A stretch of 64,000 nt of DNA from Clostridiales bacterium (GCA_015243575.1 CP042469.1:372001-436000); one strand, 5' to 3'; numbered from the stretch's first letter, positions 32,869 to 42,054 are shown. Notes: generated from the sequence alone by a model not told the origin. Made by a program: numbers and translations.

Positions 32869-34392
32869 ATGAGTTCAAGCAACAACGACGGAGTCAGGAT
32901 TCCTGCAATCAGCATAAAAGGAATCTGCAAATCATTTGCCTCTAACGTCGTGCTGCGGGGAGTGGACCTCGAGGTTTATGAGGGAGATGTCGTAGCGCTG
33001 ATCGGAGGCAACGGGGCCGGAAAAAGTACCCTGATGAAAATTATCATGGGAATTCATCAGCCCGACGGAGGAGAAATTTCTATTTTCGGTAAAAGGGTAA
33101 ACCTTTCATCTCCCTCCGCTGCACTGGCAAATGGTATTTATTTGGTACCACAGGAGCCGATGCTGTTTCCCAATATGACGGTTGAGGAGAACATCGTTCT
33201 GGGATTTCGTGAAAAGCGCAGTGAATTGCATCTGCGGCTGACGGCACTTGTAGAGAATCTTGGATGGGATCTTAAGCTGGACCGAAAAGCAGACAGCTTA
33301 TCTATTGCAGAACAGCAATTGGTTGAGATTCTCAGAGGCTTGCTCAGAGATTCAAAGATTCTAATTTTGGATGAGCCCACCTCAGCATTGACCTTTCATG
33401 AAATTGAATCACTTTTTCGTATCGTGGCGGATCTGCAAAGCAATGGGATCAGCATATTTTACATAACTCATCGTCTGACAGAGGTCTTTGATATTGCCAA
33501 TCGAGTGGTCATATTGAGGGATGGACAAATTACCATGGAAGGACCGGTAGGGCAATTTGATCAGGAAATGCTGATTCAGGGATTGCTTCCGCCAAATTAT
33601 CAAAGGGCAGCAAAAAAGGAAAAGCTTTGCAAGGATTTTAGTTGTGCAGAGATAAATCCTGTGTTCGAGGTACAAAATTTATGCGGATACGGCTTTACAG
33701 ATATCAGTTTTAAGGTTTTTCCCGGTGAAATACTGGGATTAGCAGGGGTTGTCGGTGCAGGGAGAACGGAATTTGCCGTAGCAGTTTTTGGCAAGGATAT
33801 CATCAAAAGTGGGTCTGTTCTTTTGGATGGAGAGGACATCACAGGAAGAAAGAGCAGTGTGATCATTGAGAAAGGACTGACATACGTCCCTGAGGACAGG
33901 CATCTGAACGGGATTTATTCGATCATCGATGTAGAAGCAAATGTTACTTCCGGCGTACTTGGACATCTGAACAAATATTTCATTGATAAAAAGAAGGCAA
34001 ATGCCTTGACCGATAAGTATATCGAAAATTTCAGGATTAAGGTAACGGGGCGAGACCAGCTGGTTACTTCCCTATCGGGAGGCAATCAGCAGAAAGTGGT
34101 TTTGGCCAAAGCGCTTGCGGCTCATCCGAAGATTGTCATTTTGGATGAACCTACAAGAGGAATTGACGCAGGTGCAAGAGGAGATGTGTACCGAATCATC
34201 CATGAATTGAAAGAAGAAGGGGTAGCAGTCCTGCTGATCTCTTCTGATATCGAGGAAATCGTAGAACTTTCGGATCGAGTGGCGACGATGTATCAGGGCC
34301 GAGTCAATCATACCTTTCAGGGTGATCGTATTACGGTGGATCATTTAATGGCGGCCTCCTTCGGGGTATATCAAGAGGAGGTGACGGCATGA
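32869..34392 (+). CDS. lsrA: AI-2 ABC importer ATP-binding protein LsrA
   Basis: This 507-residue double ATPase of the ribose-importer type energises AI-2 uptake. The first half has Walker A GGNGAGKST and ILDEPTSAL. The second has the degenerate GVVGAGRTE and signature LSGGNQQK, as in RbsA/LsrA. ATG 32869 is chosen because GGAGG lies eight bases before it; the open frame reaches 32806 without a site. It overlaps lsrC by four bases. Confidence 0.93.
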   Translation: MSSSNNDGVRIPAISIKGICKSFASNVVLRGVDLEVYEGDVVALIGGNGAGKSTLMKIIMGIHQPDGGEISIFGKRVNLSSPSAALANGIYLVPQEPMLFPNMTVEENIVLGFREKRSELHLRLTALVENLGWDLKLDRKADSLSIAEQQLVEILRGLLRDSKILILDEPTSALTFHEIESLFRIVADLQSNGISIFYITHRLTEVFDIANRVVILRDGQITMEGPVGQFDQEMLIQGLLPPNYQRAAKKEKLCKDFSCAEINPVFEVQNLCGYGFTDISFKVFPGEILGLAGVVGAGRTEFAVAVFGKDIIKSGSVLLDGEDITGRKSSVIIEKGLTYVPEDRHLNGIYSIIDVEANVTSGVLGHLNKYFIDKKKANALTDKYIENFRIKVTGRDQLVTSLSGGNQQKVVLAKALAAHPKIVILDEPTRGIDAGARGDVYRIIHELKEEGVAVLLISSDIEEIVELSDRVATMYQGRVNHTFQGDRITVDHLMAASFGVYQEEVTA

Positions 34393-35417
34393 ACAAGCTG
34401 ATTCAGGCAATGACAGAGACAAGAGAACTTTTTACAGTAGCTTTTCTAGTAGTGCTATTTCTGGGAACAGGGCTTGTAAACTCCAGTTTTCTATCACCGG
34501 ACAATATTCTGCTTTGCTTAAATGGAAGTGTTATTTATATCCTTTTGGCCATCGGGGTCTCCTTCGTGATCATTGCAGGGGATATTGATGTATCTGTAGG
34601 GGCAACTTTAGGTCTGACTGCTGCGGTCTGCGCAAGTATGATTCGTGACGGAAGCTCCCTTTTGGCAGCGTCCGTTTCAGCACTCACCATCGGAGCCGCC
34701 ATCGGGCTTGTAAACGGGCTTGGGGTTACAAAGCTGCGTATCCCTGCAATTATCATGACGCTTGGTGTTAACGGAGTCGTTAGAGGTTCTATTTACGTAT
34801 ATACACAAGGGAAATGGGTGGAAAACCTACCTGCAGTATTTAAAAGCTATGGTCAGATTACGCTGGCGGGTTTTGTAAATTTATTTCTTCTATTTACAGT
34901 ACTGCTCGTTACGGGAATCCATCTTTATCTGAACAAGGCAAATAAGGGAAAGTATTTTGCTGCGATAGGAGATAATGTTGGGGGTGCTACACTAATCGGT
35001 ATTCCTGTTGATAGGACCAGAATCATAGCATTTGTTTTATGCGGGATTTTTGCAGCGGTCGCAGGTATTGTCTTTGCCAGCAAAATCGGATTTGTCACAC
35101 CTACTGCCGGAAGCGGATATGAGATGAAAGCTATTGCAGCATGTGTTCTTGGCGGAGTCAGCTTAACGGGCGGCGTGGGTTCTGTTGTGGGAGCCATGCT
35201 CGGTGCAGTTATTATGTCCTCCATCAGCAGAATTTTGGTTTTCCTTCAGTTTTCATCCAATTGGGATAATACCATAACCGGGATTCTTCTGATCATCATT
35301 GTTGTTGCGGATGCTTTGATTCAAAAATTCTTCAAGGAGAAGGCGAGGCGGGAACGTCTGGCTGCCAGGAATTTAAAAATAGAGTCGACTTTCGAGGAAA
35401 CAGGAGGTGAACGCTGA
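34389..35417 (+). CDS. lsrC: AI-2 ABC importer permease LsrC
   Basis: This 342-residue membrane subunit of the branched-chain/ribose permease type shows GDIDVSVGATLGLTA in the first half and the conserved AIAACVLGGVSLTGGVGSVVGAMLGA in two parts near 250-275. About ten helices are expected. It pairs with LsrD to form the channel for AI-2. It overlaps lsrA and lsrD and is in the usual lsr order. Confidence 0.9.
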   Translation: MNKLIQAMTETRELFTVAFLVVLFLGTGLVNSSFLSPDNILLCLNGSVIYILLAIGVSFVIIAGDIDVSVGATLGLTAAVCASMIRDGSSLLAASVSALTIGAAIGLVNGLGVTKLRIPAIIMTLGVNGVVRGSIYVYTQGKWVENLPAVFKSYGQITLAGFVNLFLLFTVLLVTGIHLYLNKANKGKYFAAIGDNVGGATLIGIPVDRTRIIAFVLCGIFAAVAGIVFASKIGFVTPTAGSGYEMKAIAACVLGGVSLTGGVGSVVGAMLGAVIMSSISRILVFLQFSSNWDNTITGILLIIIVVADALIQKFFKEKARRERLAARNLKIESTFEETGGER

Positions 35418-36436
35418 TGAACGTGTTTGCGCATATCAATTGGAAAAAGCTGCTGCTGCGGTGGGAAATGGCTTTAATCCTGATCTTGATTTTGGAAATC
35501 ATCATCTTTGGATCGATTAATCAACGCTTTCTGAAGGTGCCTGTTCTGCTTGGCAGCATCAATGACTATATCAGTATTTGTATCATTGCATTGTTTGGAA
35601 CCATTGTGATGATCACTGGCGGAATTGATATTTCCGGTGGAGCCATTGTTGGCCTTACCTCCATGATTCTAGGGCTTCTCTGGCAGGATGCGGGACTGAA
35701 TATCTGGACAGCAGTGATTCTTTGTCTGGTCACCGGAATCCTATGCGGTGCGTTGAACGGCTTTCTCGTGTCCTATGTTGGCGTTCAAGCTATGGTTGTA
35801 ACCCTTGCAGGCCTGTTCTTGTACTCCGGCCTTGCGGTGGTGCTTTCTACCCTGTCAGTGTCAAGTGCTTATGAAGGAATCGGAGGCTTTCCTGAGGAAT
35901 TCATTCAGATTGCTGGGGGAAGACTCTTCGGTGTGATTCCGAATCCCTTTATTATCTTTTTAATCCTGGTGATCATAGCTTATGTGCTTTTACATAAGAG
36001 CCGTTACGGCAGATACGTGTTTCTGGTTGGAGTAAATCCAAATGCTGCAAGCTTTTCCGGCATCAATCACAAACTGGTCGCAATGTTTACCTATGTCTTA
36101 TCTGGTCTGTCTGCATCCATTGCCGGTGTGGTTTTAACCAGTTATCTCGGTTCCTGCCGTGCTGATCTGGGCAATGGTCTGACCATGCCGATCGTAACAG
36201 CGGTGGTTCTTGGCGGTACTGCTATTACAGGTGGACGGGGCAGCATTCTAGGAACTGCATTGGCTGCCATTGTAATCGGTTTGCTGCGCTTCGGACTGCA
36301 GATGTCCGGCGTTAGCACACAATATCTCGACATTCCGGTTGGACTTCTTTTAATCGTTGCTGTGGCGGCGCGTGGGGTTAGCACCTACACGAAACGCCGT
36401 CCGTCTCTTAGGACTAAGGAAAAGAAAGCTGCATAA
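35417..36436 (+). CDS. lsrD: AI-2 ABC importer permease LsrD
   Basis: This 339-residue partner of LsrC has the same permease family features, such as GGIDISGGAIVGLTSM and TAVVLGGTAITGGRGSILGT. Its start overlaps the lsrC stop (TGATG). Identity as LsrD rests on gene order and on the neighbouring genes, since the sequence alone only gives the ribose-type permease family. Confidence 0.88.
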   Translation: MNVFAHINWKKLLLRWEMALILILILEIIIFGSINQRFLKVPVLLGSINDYISICIIALFGTIVMITGGIDISGGAIVGLTSMILGLLWQDAGLNIWTAVILCLVTGILCGALNGFLVSYVGVQAMVVTLAGLFLYSGLAVVLSTLSVSSAYEGIGGFPEEFIQIAGGRLFGVIPNPFIIFLILVIIAYVLLHKSRYGRYVFLVGVNPNAASFSGINHKLVAMFTYVLSGLSASIAGVVLTSYLGSCRADLGNGLTMPIVTAVVLGGTAITGGRGSILGTALAAIVIGLLRFGLQMSGVSTQYLDIPVGLLLIVAVAARGVSTYTKRRPSLRTKEKKAA

Positions 36437-36466
36437 TACTTGGCAGAGCGTTCCATAAGCGTTATT

Positions 36467-36488
36467 AATATTATCTTGCGATAATATT
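36467..36488 (+). other. Intercistronic hairpin between lsrD and lsrB
   Basis: AATATTATC-TTGC-GATAATATT is a perfect nine-bp stem without a T-run. It may protect the lsrB part of the transcript, as is common before binding-protein genes. Confidence 0.5.
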
Positions 36489-36537
36489 CAATAAGAAAAA
36501 ATGATAGAGGAGAAAGAATTGAAAGGAGAGATTCAAA

Positions 36538-37620
36538 ATGCGAAGATTTTTATTGGTACTTCTTGCTCTCGTGATGGTCGTTTCCATGTTTGGATGCGGA
36601 GGAGGAGCACAGGCACCTAGTGGTGAGAGCGGAGGAGATGCTTCCGACGCCTCTGATATCTCGGTTGCCTTTATCCCCAAACTCACCGGAAACTCATTCT
36701 TTGAATCGGCAAATCTTGGAGCGCAGGATATTGCTGCTCAAGTGGGCTTTGAATGTGTTTTTACCGGAAATCCCGAAGCGTCTGTTGCAAACCAGGTTCA
36801 GGTCATCAACTCCGCAGTTCAGCAGGGCTTCAGCGCGCTGGCCATATCCTCCGTTACTCCGGATGGATTAAACAACGCTCTTAAGGCAGCCAAGGATGCA
36901 GGCGTTAAAATTGTTTGCTGGGATTCGGATGTGCAGAATGATATGCGCTCTCTCCATGTGGCGCAGGGAACCCCGGAGCAGCTTGGAGAAATGCTCGTTG
37001 AAATGGTAGCAATGCAGCTTCCCGAAGACAAGAAGGACAGCGCAAAATATGTCTGGCATTATTCCTCCGCTACGGTAACGGATCAAAATTCATGGCAGGT
37101 CGCCGGTGAAAATTACATAAAGGCAACCTATCCGGGATGGGTAAATCTGGCACCGGATAACTATTACAGCGATCAGGATGCTGAGAAAGCGGTATCGGTA
37201 GGAGAATCCATCTTAAAATCTCATCCTGATATCGATGCGATCATCTGCAACGATTCCACGGCTCTTCCCGGGCAGGCTCAAGCCGCAGAGAATTTGGGAT
37301 TGTCTGGAAAGGTCATCGTAACCGGATTCTGCACGCCGAACGGAATGAGAGATTTCGTAAAGAACGGTACTGTTCCTGTCTTTGGACTTTGGGATTGCAA
37401 AGTACAGGGAGCAATGGGTGCGTACCTGGCTTACTGGCTCGCCGCAGGGAATACCTTTAAAGTAGGCGATAAGATTGATATTCCGAGCATCGGACAGGTT
37501 GAAGTTCTTCCAAACACCGTTCTGGATCCAAAGGCTTACACTGCAGATGACTCTGGGGTTGTACTGCTTCCGGAAAGAACCATATTCACAAAAGACAATA
37601 TCGACGATTATAATTTCTAA
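36538..37620 (+). CDS. lsrB: AI-2 binding lipoprotein LsrB
   Basis: This 360-residue extracellular receptor has a lipoprotein signal (MRRFLLVLLALVMVVSMFGC, lipid cysteine at 20) and a type I periplasmic-binding fold. It starts the mature domain with ISVAFIPKLTGNSFFE, as LsrB does, and includes WDSDV near 125. LsrB captures AI-2 and hands it to LsrACD. The lipoprotein form fits a Gram-positive envelope. AAAGGAG precedes the ATG. Confidence 0.92.
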   Translation: MRRFLLVLLALVMVVSMFGCGGGAQAPSGESGGDASDASDISVAFIPKLTGNSFFESANLGAQDIAAQVGFECVFTGNPEASVANQVQVINSAVQQGFSALAISSVTPDGLNNALKAAKDAGVKIVCWDSDVQNDMRSLHVAQGTPEQLGEMLVEMVAMQLPEDKKDSAKYVWHYSSATVTDQNSWQVAGENYIKATYPGWVNLAPDNYYSDQDAEKAVSVGESILKSHPDIDAIICNDSTALPGQAQAAENLGLSGKVIVTGFCTPNGMRDFVKNGTVPVFGLWDCKVQGAMGAYLAYWLAAGNTFKVGDKIDIPSIGQVEVLPNTVLDPKAYTADDSGVVLLPERTIFTKDNIDDYNF

Positions 37621-37702
37621 ACAGAGCAGAAATAAATGAATGCAGCGCAGCTGTGGCATAACCACCACGGCTATGCTGCTTCTTCACAAAAAGGAGGATA
37701 TT

Positions 37703-38584
37703 ATGGCAGATAAAGACGGCAATAAAGTTGCGAAAGATTATAAGACTGATGTGGAGTTTGGCAGAAAAGGGGGCTTCCATGTGAAAGGAATGGAGGATGT
37801 GGATTGGGGAATGAAATCCCGCTTGTCAAAGATCTTTCAGCCTGAAAGCGGAAATACTGTGATGCTTGCCTTTGACCACGGATACTTTATGGGTTCTACT
37901 GCAGGCCTGGAACGGCTGGACTTGGCCATGCCGCCGCTGATTCCCCATGTGGATGTGCTCATGGCCACAAGAGGTGCACTTAGAAGCTGTATCTCCCCGC
38001 ATTATAACAAGGGAATCGCCCTTCGGTGCAGCGCGGGGTCTTCTATGATGGACGACGATCTTTCCCATGAGGTGATAGCGGTTGACATTGAGGATGCGAT
38101 CCGTATGAATGCATCCTGCATGGCAATTCAAACCTTTATTGGTGCGCCAGGTGAGAAATCCAGCATAGAGAATCTCTGCAAGACCATTGATGCGGGAAAC
38201 CGCTATGGCATACCAACGCTTGGCGTTGTAGCAGTAGGAAAGGATATGGAGCGTACACCGGCATTTTTCAAGCTTGCCACCAGAATGCTGGCAGAGTTCG
38301 GAGCGCAGATCATAAAGACGTATTACTGTGATGACTTTGAAGAGATCACAGCAGCCTGCCCAGTTCCTATTGTTGTTGCAGGAGGAAAAAAGGTGACGGA
38401 AAAGGAAGCGCTGACCATGGCTTACCTCAGCATGCAGGGAGGTGCCAGAGGTCTTGACATGGGAAGAAACATCTTCCAAAGCGATTGTCCTGTGGGAATG
38501 GCAAAGGCTATCGGCGCAATTGTGCACAACAATGCGGATGTCAATGACGCATATGATATTTACAGAGAAGAAAAGGGCGAATAA
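37703..38584 (+). CDS. lsrF: Phospho-AI-2 thiolase/aldolase LsrF
   Basis: This 293-residue class I aldolase-type barrel transfers an acetyl group from 3-hydroxy-5-phosphonooxypentane-2,4-dione to CoA, the last step of AI-2 breakdown. It resembles LsrF along its length (IFQPESGNTVMLAFDHGYFMG, VVAGGKKVTEKEAL, GARGLDMGRNIFQS). ATG 37703 follows AAGGAGG. LsrF acts after LsrG in enteric bacteria, yet no lsrG gene is found here. A riboswitch-controlled gene follows. Confidence 0.93.
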   Translation: MADKDGNKVAKDYKTDVEFGRKGGFHVKGMEDVDWGMKSRLSKIFQPESGNTVMLAFDHGYFMGSTAGLERLDLAMPPLIPHVDVLMATRGALRSCISPHYNKGIALRCSAGSSMMDDDLSHEVIAVDIEDAIRMNASCMAIQTFIGAPGEKSSIENLCKTIDAGNRYGIPTLGVVAVGKDMERTPAFFKLATRMLAEFGAQIIKTYYCDDFEEITAACPVPIVVAGGKKVTEKEALTMAYLSMQGGARGLDMGRNIFQSDCPVGMAKAIGAIVHNNADVNDAYDIYREEKGE

Positions 38585-38589
38585 TTTGC

Positions 38590-38619
38590 TTGACAAGCTC
38601 TGTAAAACCAGGATATGAT
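38590..38619 (+). promoter_or_regulatory. Sigma-A promoter of the manganese-exporter gene
   Basis: TTGACA (38590-38595), 18 bp, TATGAT (38614-38619), just before the riboswitch. The lsrF stop codon is only a few bases upstream. Confidence 0.8.
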
Positions 38620-38627
38620 AGAAGCTG

Positions 38628-38751
38628 TTAAAAGGGAGTAGTTTGAAATACAAAGTCAACATACTGGTTTTGAACCTGGCTTTGTAGCCTGATTTGGTAA
38701 CGAGACTTTTAGCATAACTGTTGATTCAGTTGTGCTGAGAGTCTTTTTTTT
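38628..38751 (+). promoter_or_regulatory. yybP-ykoY (manganese) riboswitch
   Basis: The leader has the conserved blocks of this class in order: AAAGGGAGTAG, ACAAAGTCAACAT, GGCTTTGTAGCC and AACGAGACTTTT. The last block pairs with the first to close the aptamer, but is also the left arm of a terminator. Mn2+ binding should favour the aptamer and prevent termination, turning on the gene behind it. The downstream genes are manganese-export types, as expected. Confidence 0.88.
38703..38751 (+). terminator. Riboswitch-controlled terminator
   Basis: AGACTTTTAGCATAACTG pairs with CAGTTGTGCTGAGAGTCT and is followed by a run of eight or more T. It shares AGACTTTT with the aptamer, so the two structures exclude each other. 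Confidence 0.85.
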
Positions 38752-38908
38752 ATAGTCGAAAATGTCATTTTCTACTATATAAAAACGGGGGAGTGCAGAG
38801 GGGGCACCCCTCGCCGATAAAAGAGGTTGCTCAGGCTGCTCATTTATAATGCTGTCCTGCCGGATTATAAAAACCGGCTATGCTTTTGAAATGGAAAGGA
38901 TGATGAAT

Positions 38909-39667
38909 ATGTACACGAGTTTAATTGCTTATTTATTTGCTGGAGGCGCGGTAGTGCTGGCTGAAATGGGGGACAAGACCCAATTGCTTGCAATGGCATT
39001 TGCCACCAAATATAAGGCTTCCAAAGTTTTAATCGGTGTTTTGATCGCGACGACACTGAATCATGCATTGGCAGTTGCTGTAGGAAACTACATTACCCGG
39101 TTTGACTCCGCTCAGATTTGGATTCAAGGACTTGCCTCACTGTCCTTCGTATTCTTTGGACTTTGGACAATCAGAGGAGACAAGCTTGACGGTGAGGAGA
39201 ATAAAATCTCAAAGTACGGACCCATTGTGACAGTCTCAATTGCATTCTTCATTGCTGAAATGGGAGATAAAACGCAGCTCGCAACCATTGCTCTTGCGGC
39301 AAAATTTCCTTTAGAGCCCGTCTGGGTGCTGCTTGGAACCCTTACCGGTATGATGATTGCAGATGCCATTGGAATTATCATTGGTGTAGTAATGTGCAAG
39401 AGGATTCCCGAGCGTACCGTTAAACTTGTCTCTGCCGGAGCTTTCATTGTCTTTGGTTTCATTGGCAGTTATCAGGTTTTAAAAGAGCAGATGATGTTGG
39501 ATACAAGAGGAATCATTGTCTGTCTTATGCTTCTGCTGGTTGTAACCGCCGGATCTGCGTATTATCTGATCAGAAAGGATCATAATAAGGCAGAACGGGA
39601 GCGGCCGGCCGGAGCGTACTGCGAATTGAAAAGGGTATCTGCGGATCAGCCGGAAAAACTGAGATAA
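38909..39667 (+). CDS. GDT1/UPF0016 (TMEM165-like) manganese exporter
   Basis: This 252-residue membrane protein has two copies of the family motif E-x-G-D-K-T: LAEMGDKTQL (about 18-27) and IAEMGDKTQL (about 112-121), each at the start of a helix bundle. UPF0016 proteins such as MneA export Mn2+. The riboswitch upstream supports manganese as the substrate. ATG 38909 is chosen because AAAGGA lies eight bases before it and the protein starts directly with the first helix; upstream ATGs at 38891-38903 have no site. The tail after the last helix is basic. Confidence 0.87.
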   Translation: MYTSLIAYLFAGGAVVLAEMGDKTQLLAMAFATKYKASKVLIGVLIATTLNHALAVAVGNYITRFDSAQIWIQGLASLSFVFFGLWTIRGDKLDGEENKISKYGPIVTVSIAFFIAEMGDKTQLATIALAAKFPLEPVWVLLGTLTGMMIADAIGIIIGVVMCKRIPERTVKLVSAGAFIVFGFIGSYQVLKEQMMLDTRGIIVCLMLLLVVTAGSAYYLIRKDHNKAERERPAGAYCELKRVSADQPEKLR

Positions 39668-39765
39668 AGGGACAAAATAACGAATTGATTTCGTAGTGAC
39701 GGTGTTCTAACTCTTTCTCCTGTATTAATATAATAGACTGGAGAAAGATAAGGAGAACGTTATTG

Positions 39766-40329
39766 ATGGGGAATCTTGAGTTGGTTGCAATCGCATTGGG
39801 TTTGTCTATGGACGCCTTTGCGGTTGCGATAAGTAAAGGTTTATGTCTAAGAAAAGCCGGATTTCGCAATGCTTTTATCACGGGACTGTTTTTCGGCGGT
39901 TTTCAGGCATTGATGCCGCTGATCGGTTATTTTCTGGGAAGACAGTTTGAAGGGTACCTCACTGCTATAGATCATTGGATCATCTTTGCGCTCCTTGCGC
40001 TCATTGGGACCAATATGATCCTCGAATCGAGAAATGAAAAAAAGGAAAAACACGATACATTAAATTTGAAAAATTTGACCATACTGTCCTTAGCAACCAG
40101 TATTGATGCTTTGGCAGTTGGGATCACTTTTGCGTTTTTGCATATCAATATTTTTATAGGCGTTACTGTGATTGGATTGATCACTTTTATTCTCTCCTTT
40201 ATAGGGGTTCGACTAGGCTGTGCTTTCGGCTCAAAATTCAGATCTAAGGCTGAAGTTGGCGGAGGCATCATTCTTTTGTTGATTGGCACAAAGATTCTGC
40301 TTGAGCACCTGGGAATGCTAGGCTGGTGA
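39766..40329 (+). CDS. mntP: Manganese efflux pump MntP
   Basis: This 187-residue MntP (UPF0059) protein has six helices and the repeated aspartate motifs ALGLSMDAFAVAISKG (about 9-24) and SIDALAVG (about 110-117). It exports Mn2+ and protects from excess. Start ATG 39766 follows AGGAG; a TTG three bases upstream is possible. It has a separate TATAAT (39729-39734) with a poor -35 box and no second riboswitch, so it may depend partly on read-through from the exporter gene upstream. Confidence 0.92.
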   Translation: MGNLELVAIALGLSMDAFAVAISKGLCLRKAGFRNAFITGLFFGGFQALMPLIGYFLGRQFEGYLTAIDHWIIFALLALIGTNMILESRNEKKEKHDTLNLKNLTILSLATSIDALAVGITFAFLHINIFIGVTVIGLITFILSFIGVRLGCAFGSKFRSKAEVGGGIILLLIGTKILLEHLGMLGW

Positions 40330-40403
40330 AGATCTCCGCAGCTAATGAAACATGTTGCACCCTGTTTCAAAGGCTTGTTTGACCGGAAAAAAGGAGCGAA
40401 AGA

Positions 40404-40745
40404 ATGAAAGGAAAGAGTTTATATATCGTCAGCGCAATCATCATCGCATTGCCATGGATTTTTTTGCTGGAAATCCTGCCGCTACCCTATCACAGCATCG
40501 GTACCCTGACAGAAATCGCGATTGAATGTGCCATGTTTACCTCGCTGCTTGTGGTAGCGAGTCTCCTAAGAAAGGATCTGAAAAGGCAGAAACAACTTAA
40601 AAAGTCCGAACAAAATGAAGGGATTTCCAAGCCGGGAGGACGAGGGCTGAGAGTGATTGGCAGAATTCTGTTTGCTCTGACCTCATTAACGATCTTTCTC
40701 GTGGGACTGGTTCTGCTGCTGATCGGGATATCATATTCTGTATAA
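40404..40745 (+). CDS. Hypothetical membrane protein (113 aa)
   Basis: I do not recognise this protein. It has three probable membrane helices (about 6-23, 35-54 and 85-110) with a basic, lysine-rich cytosolic stretch between the second and third (LRKDLKRQKQLKKSEQ). An AAGGAG site precedes the ATG. It follows mntP at 74 bp and may share its transcript. Confidence 0.7.
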   Translation: MKGKSLYIVSAIIIALPWIFLLEILPLPYHSIGTLTEIAIECAMFTSLLVVASLLRKDLKRQKQLKKSEQNEGISKPGGRGLRVIGRILFALTSLTIFLVGLVLLLIGISYSV

Positions 40746-40829
40746 GATGGGAAAGCTTGAAGTGTCTGAAACAGCTGTTCAGTTTGTTTCAGATATTTTT
40801 ATGATCAGAGATCAAAGAGAATATAGAAC

Positions 40830-40857
40830 TTGACATTTTCTTAGAACAATCTATAAT
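40830..40857 (+). promoter_or_regulatory. Promoter of the dehydrogenase gene
   Basis: TTGACA (40830-40835), 16 bp, TATAAT (40852-40857). The palindrome at 40861-40876 covers the start site. Confidence 0.75.
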
Positions 40858-40860
40858 TTA

Positions 40861-40876
40861 ATATAATCGATTATAT
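40861..40876 (+). promoter_or_regulatory. ATAATCGATTAT operator, copy 1
   Basis: ATATAATCGATTATAT is a perfect 16-bp palindrome placed over the start site of the dehydrogenase promoter. Further copies are at 42055, 43005, 53920 and 53991. Binding by one of the FCD-type GntR regulators in this window is inference. Confidence 0.7.
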
Positions 40877-40925
40877 AAAAACAATTATTAAAACAGAAAT
40901 ACTGCAGAAAGGACACTGATGAAAT

Positions 40926-41876
40926 ATGAAGATAGAAAATATAAACCATGTTGCAGTCATAGGAACCGGAATGATCGGTGCCAGTATGGCGGCGCTATTC
41001 ACAGGAAACGGCTATTCGACAACGATGCTTGCATTCAGTGAGCAGGGATTGGAACGGGGCAGCCGCTTGTACGATACCTGCTTCGGCGACCTGATCGATA
41101 AAAATCTGGTAACGAAGGATCAGGCTGAGCGGTGCAGAAAATTACTTAGATTTACGTTTGATTACAGCGATATTGCTGATGCAGATATCATTTTTGAATG
41201 CGTTGCTGAGAAGCTGGACGTCAAGCTTTGCGTTTATGAGAATATCAACGCAAATTGCAAACAGTTTAGGGCTCTTGCATCCACAACCTCTGCCTTGTCT
41301 GCCGATGACCTTGCGGAGGGAATGACTGCCAATCGAGATAAGCTGGTTGTGGCGCATCCATATAATCCACCTCATTTAGTACCTTTTGTTGAAGTTGTAA
41401 AAAGTAAGTTCACGAAAGATGAGGCAGCTAAGACTGCATACGAAGTGCTGGAATCAGCAGGGCGAAAAGTGATTATTATGCAAAGATGCGCACCGGGCTT
41501 TGTTGCGAACCGTCTTCAGCATGCACTTCTGCGAGAGGCCATACATATTATTGAGGAAGGACTTGCGGAGCCGAGGGATATTGACAAGGCACTGATGTAC
41601 AGTTTTATGCCCAGATATACCTCTGTTGGTCTGTTTGAACATCAGGATGCAGCGGGATTGGATTTGGTGAAAAGCATTGAAGATTACCTTCTTCCAACGT
41701 TGTGTAATGGATGTGCAGCTCCAGATTACATCAATAAACTAGTTGCGGAGAACAACCTTGGAATGAAGACCGGAAAAGGTGTCTATGAGTGGCCGGAGGA
41801 AGCGAAGGAAGACTTCCGCTGCAGAGCAGCTGCTCCATACTTACGTTATTTCAATTGGGATATTCCCAGTGAATAA
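40926..41876 (+). CDS. 3-Hydroxyacyl-CoA/L-gulonate-type dehydrogenase
   Basis: This 316-residue NAD-dependent dehydrogenase has a Rossmann domain (VIGTGMIGASMAALF at about 11-25) and a helical C-terminal domain. The stretch AHPYNPPHLVPFVEVV is closest to the lambda-crystallin/L-gulonate 3-dehydrogenase and carnitine dehydrogenase branches, more so than to true 3-hydroxyacyl-CoA enzymes. It would oxidise a 3-hydroxy acid or its CoA ester. Its promoter carries the ATAATCGATTAT palindrome, so it probably belongs to the same catabolic regulon as the GntR genes behind it. Confidence 0.8.
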   Translation: MKIENINHVAVIGTGMIGASMAALFTGNGYSTTMLAFSEQGLERGSRLYDTCFGDLIDKNLVTKDQAERCRKLLRFTFDYSDIADADIIFECVAEKLDVKLCVYENINANCKQFRALASTTSALSADDLAEGMTANRDKLVVAHPYNPPHLVPFVEVVKSKFTKDEAAKTAYEVLESAGRKVIIMQRCAPGFVANRLQHALLREAIHIIEEGLAEPRDIDKALMYSFMPRYTSVGLFEHQDAAGLDLVKSIEDYLLPTLCNGCAAPDYINKLVAENNLGMKTGKGVYEWPEEAKEDFRCRAAAPYLRYFNWDIPSE

Positions 41877-41923
41877 GATACAGAGTCAGATTTTCTCTTT
41901 CTTAATTTTTATATAATGGAAAG

Positions 41924-41944
41924 AAGCCCTTAAGGGGCTTTTTT
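41924..41944 (+). terminator. Terminator after the dehydrogenase gene
   Basis: AAGCCC-TTAAG-GGGCTT stem followed by TTTT. Confidence 0.8.
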
Positions 41945-42054
41945 CGTTTATACAGGCGCAACTCGCACGATATCGTATCATAAAACAAGAAAAGGAAACA
42001 TCTGTAAAGCTTCATATTAGTAACTTTACTGCGTTCATTTATCAACAATTATAG

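Noticed and set aside
29720-38584. Search for lsrG inside the lsr locus
   Set aside because: No frame in or between the lsr genes resembles a small antibiotic-monooxygenase-type protein; the gene is absent from the window.
37826-38662. 278-codon open frame on the minus strand over lsrF
   Set aside because: lsrF is unmistakable on the plus strand; the minus frame has no family features and begins within the riboswitch.
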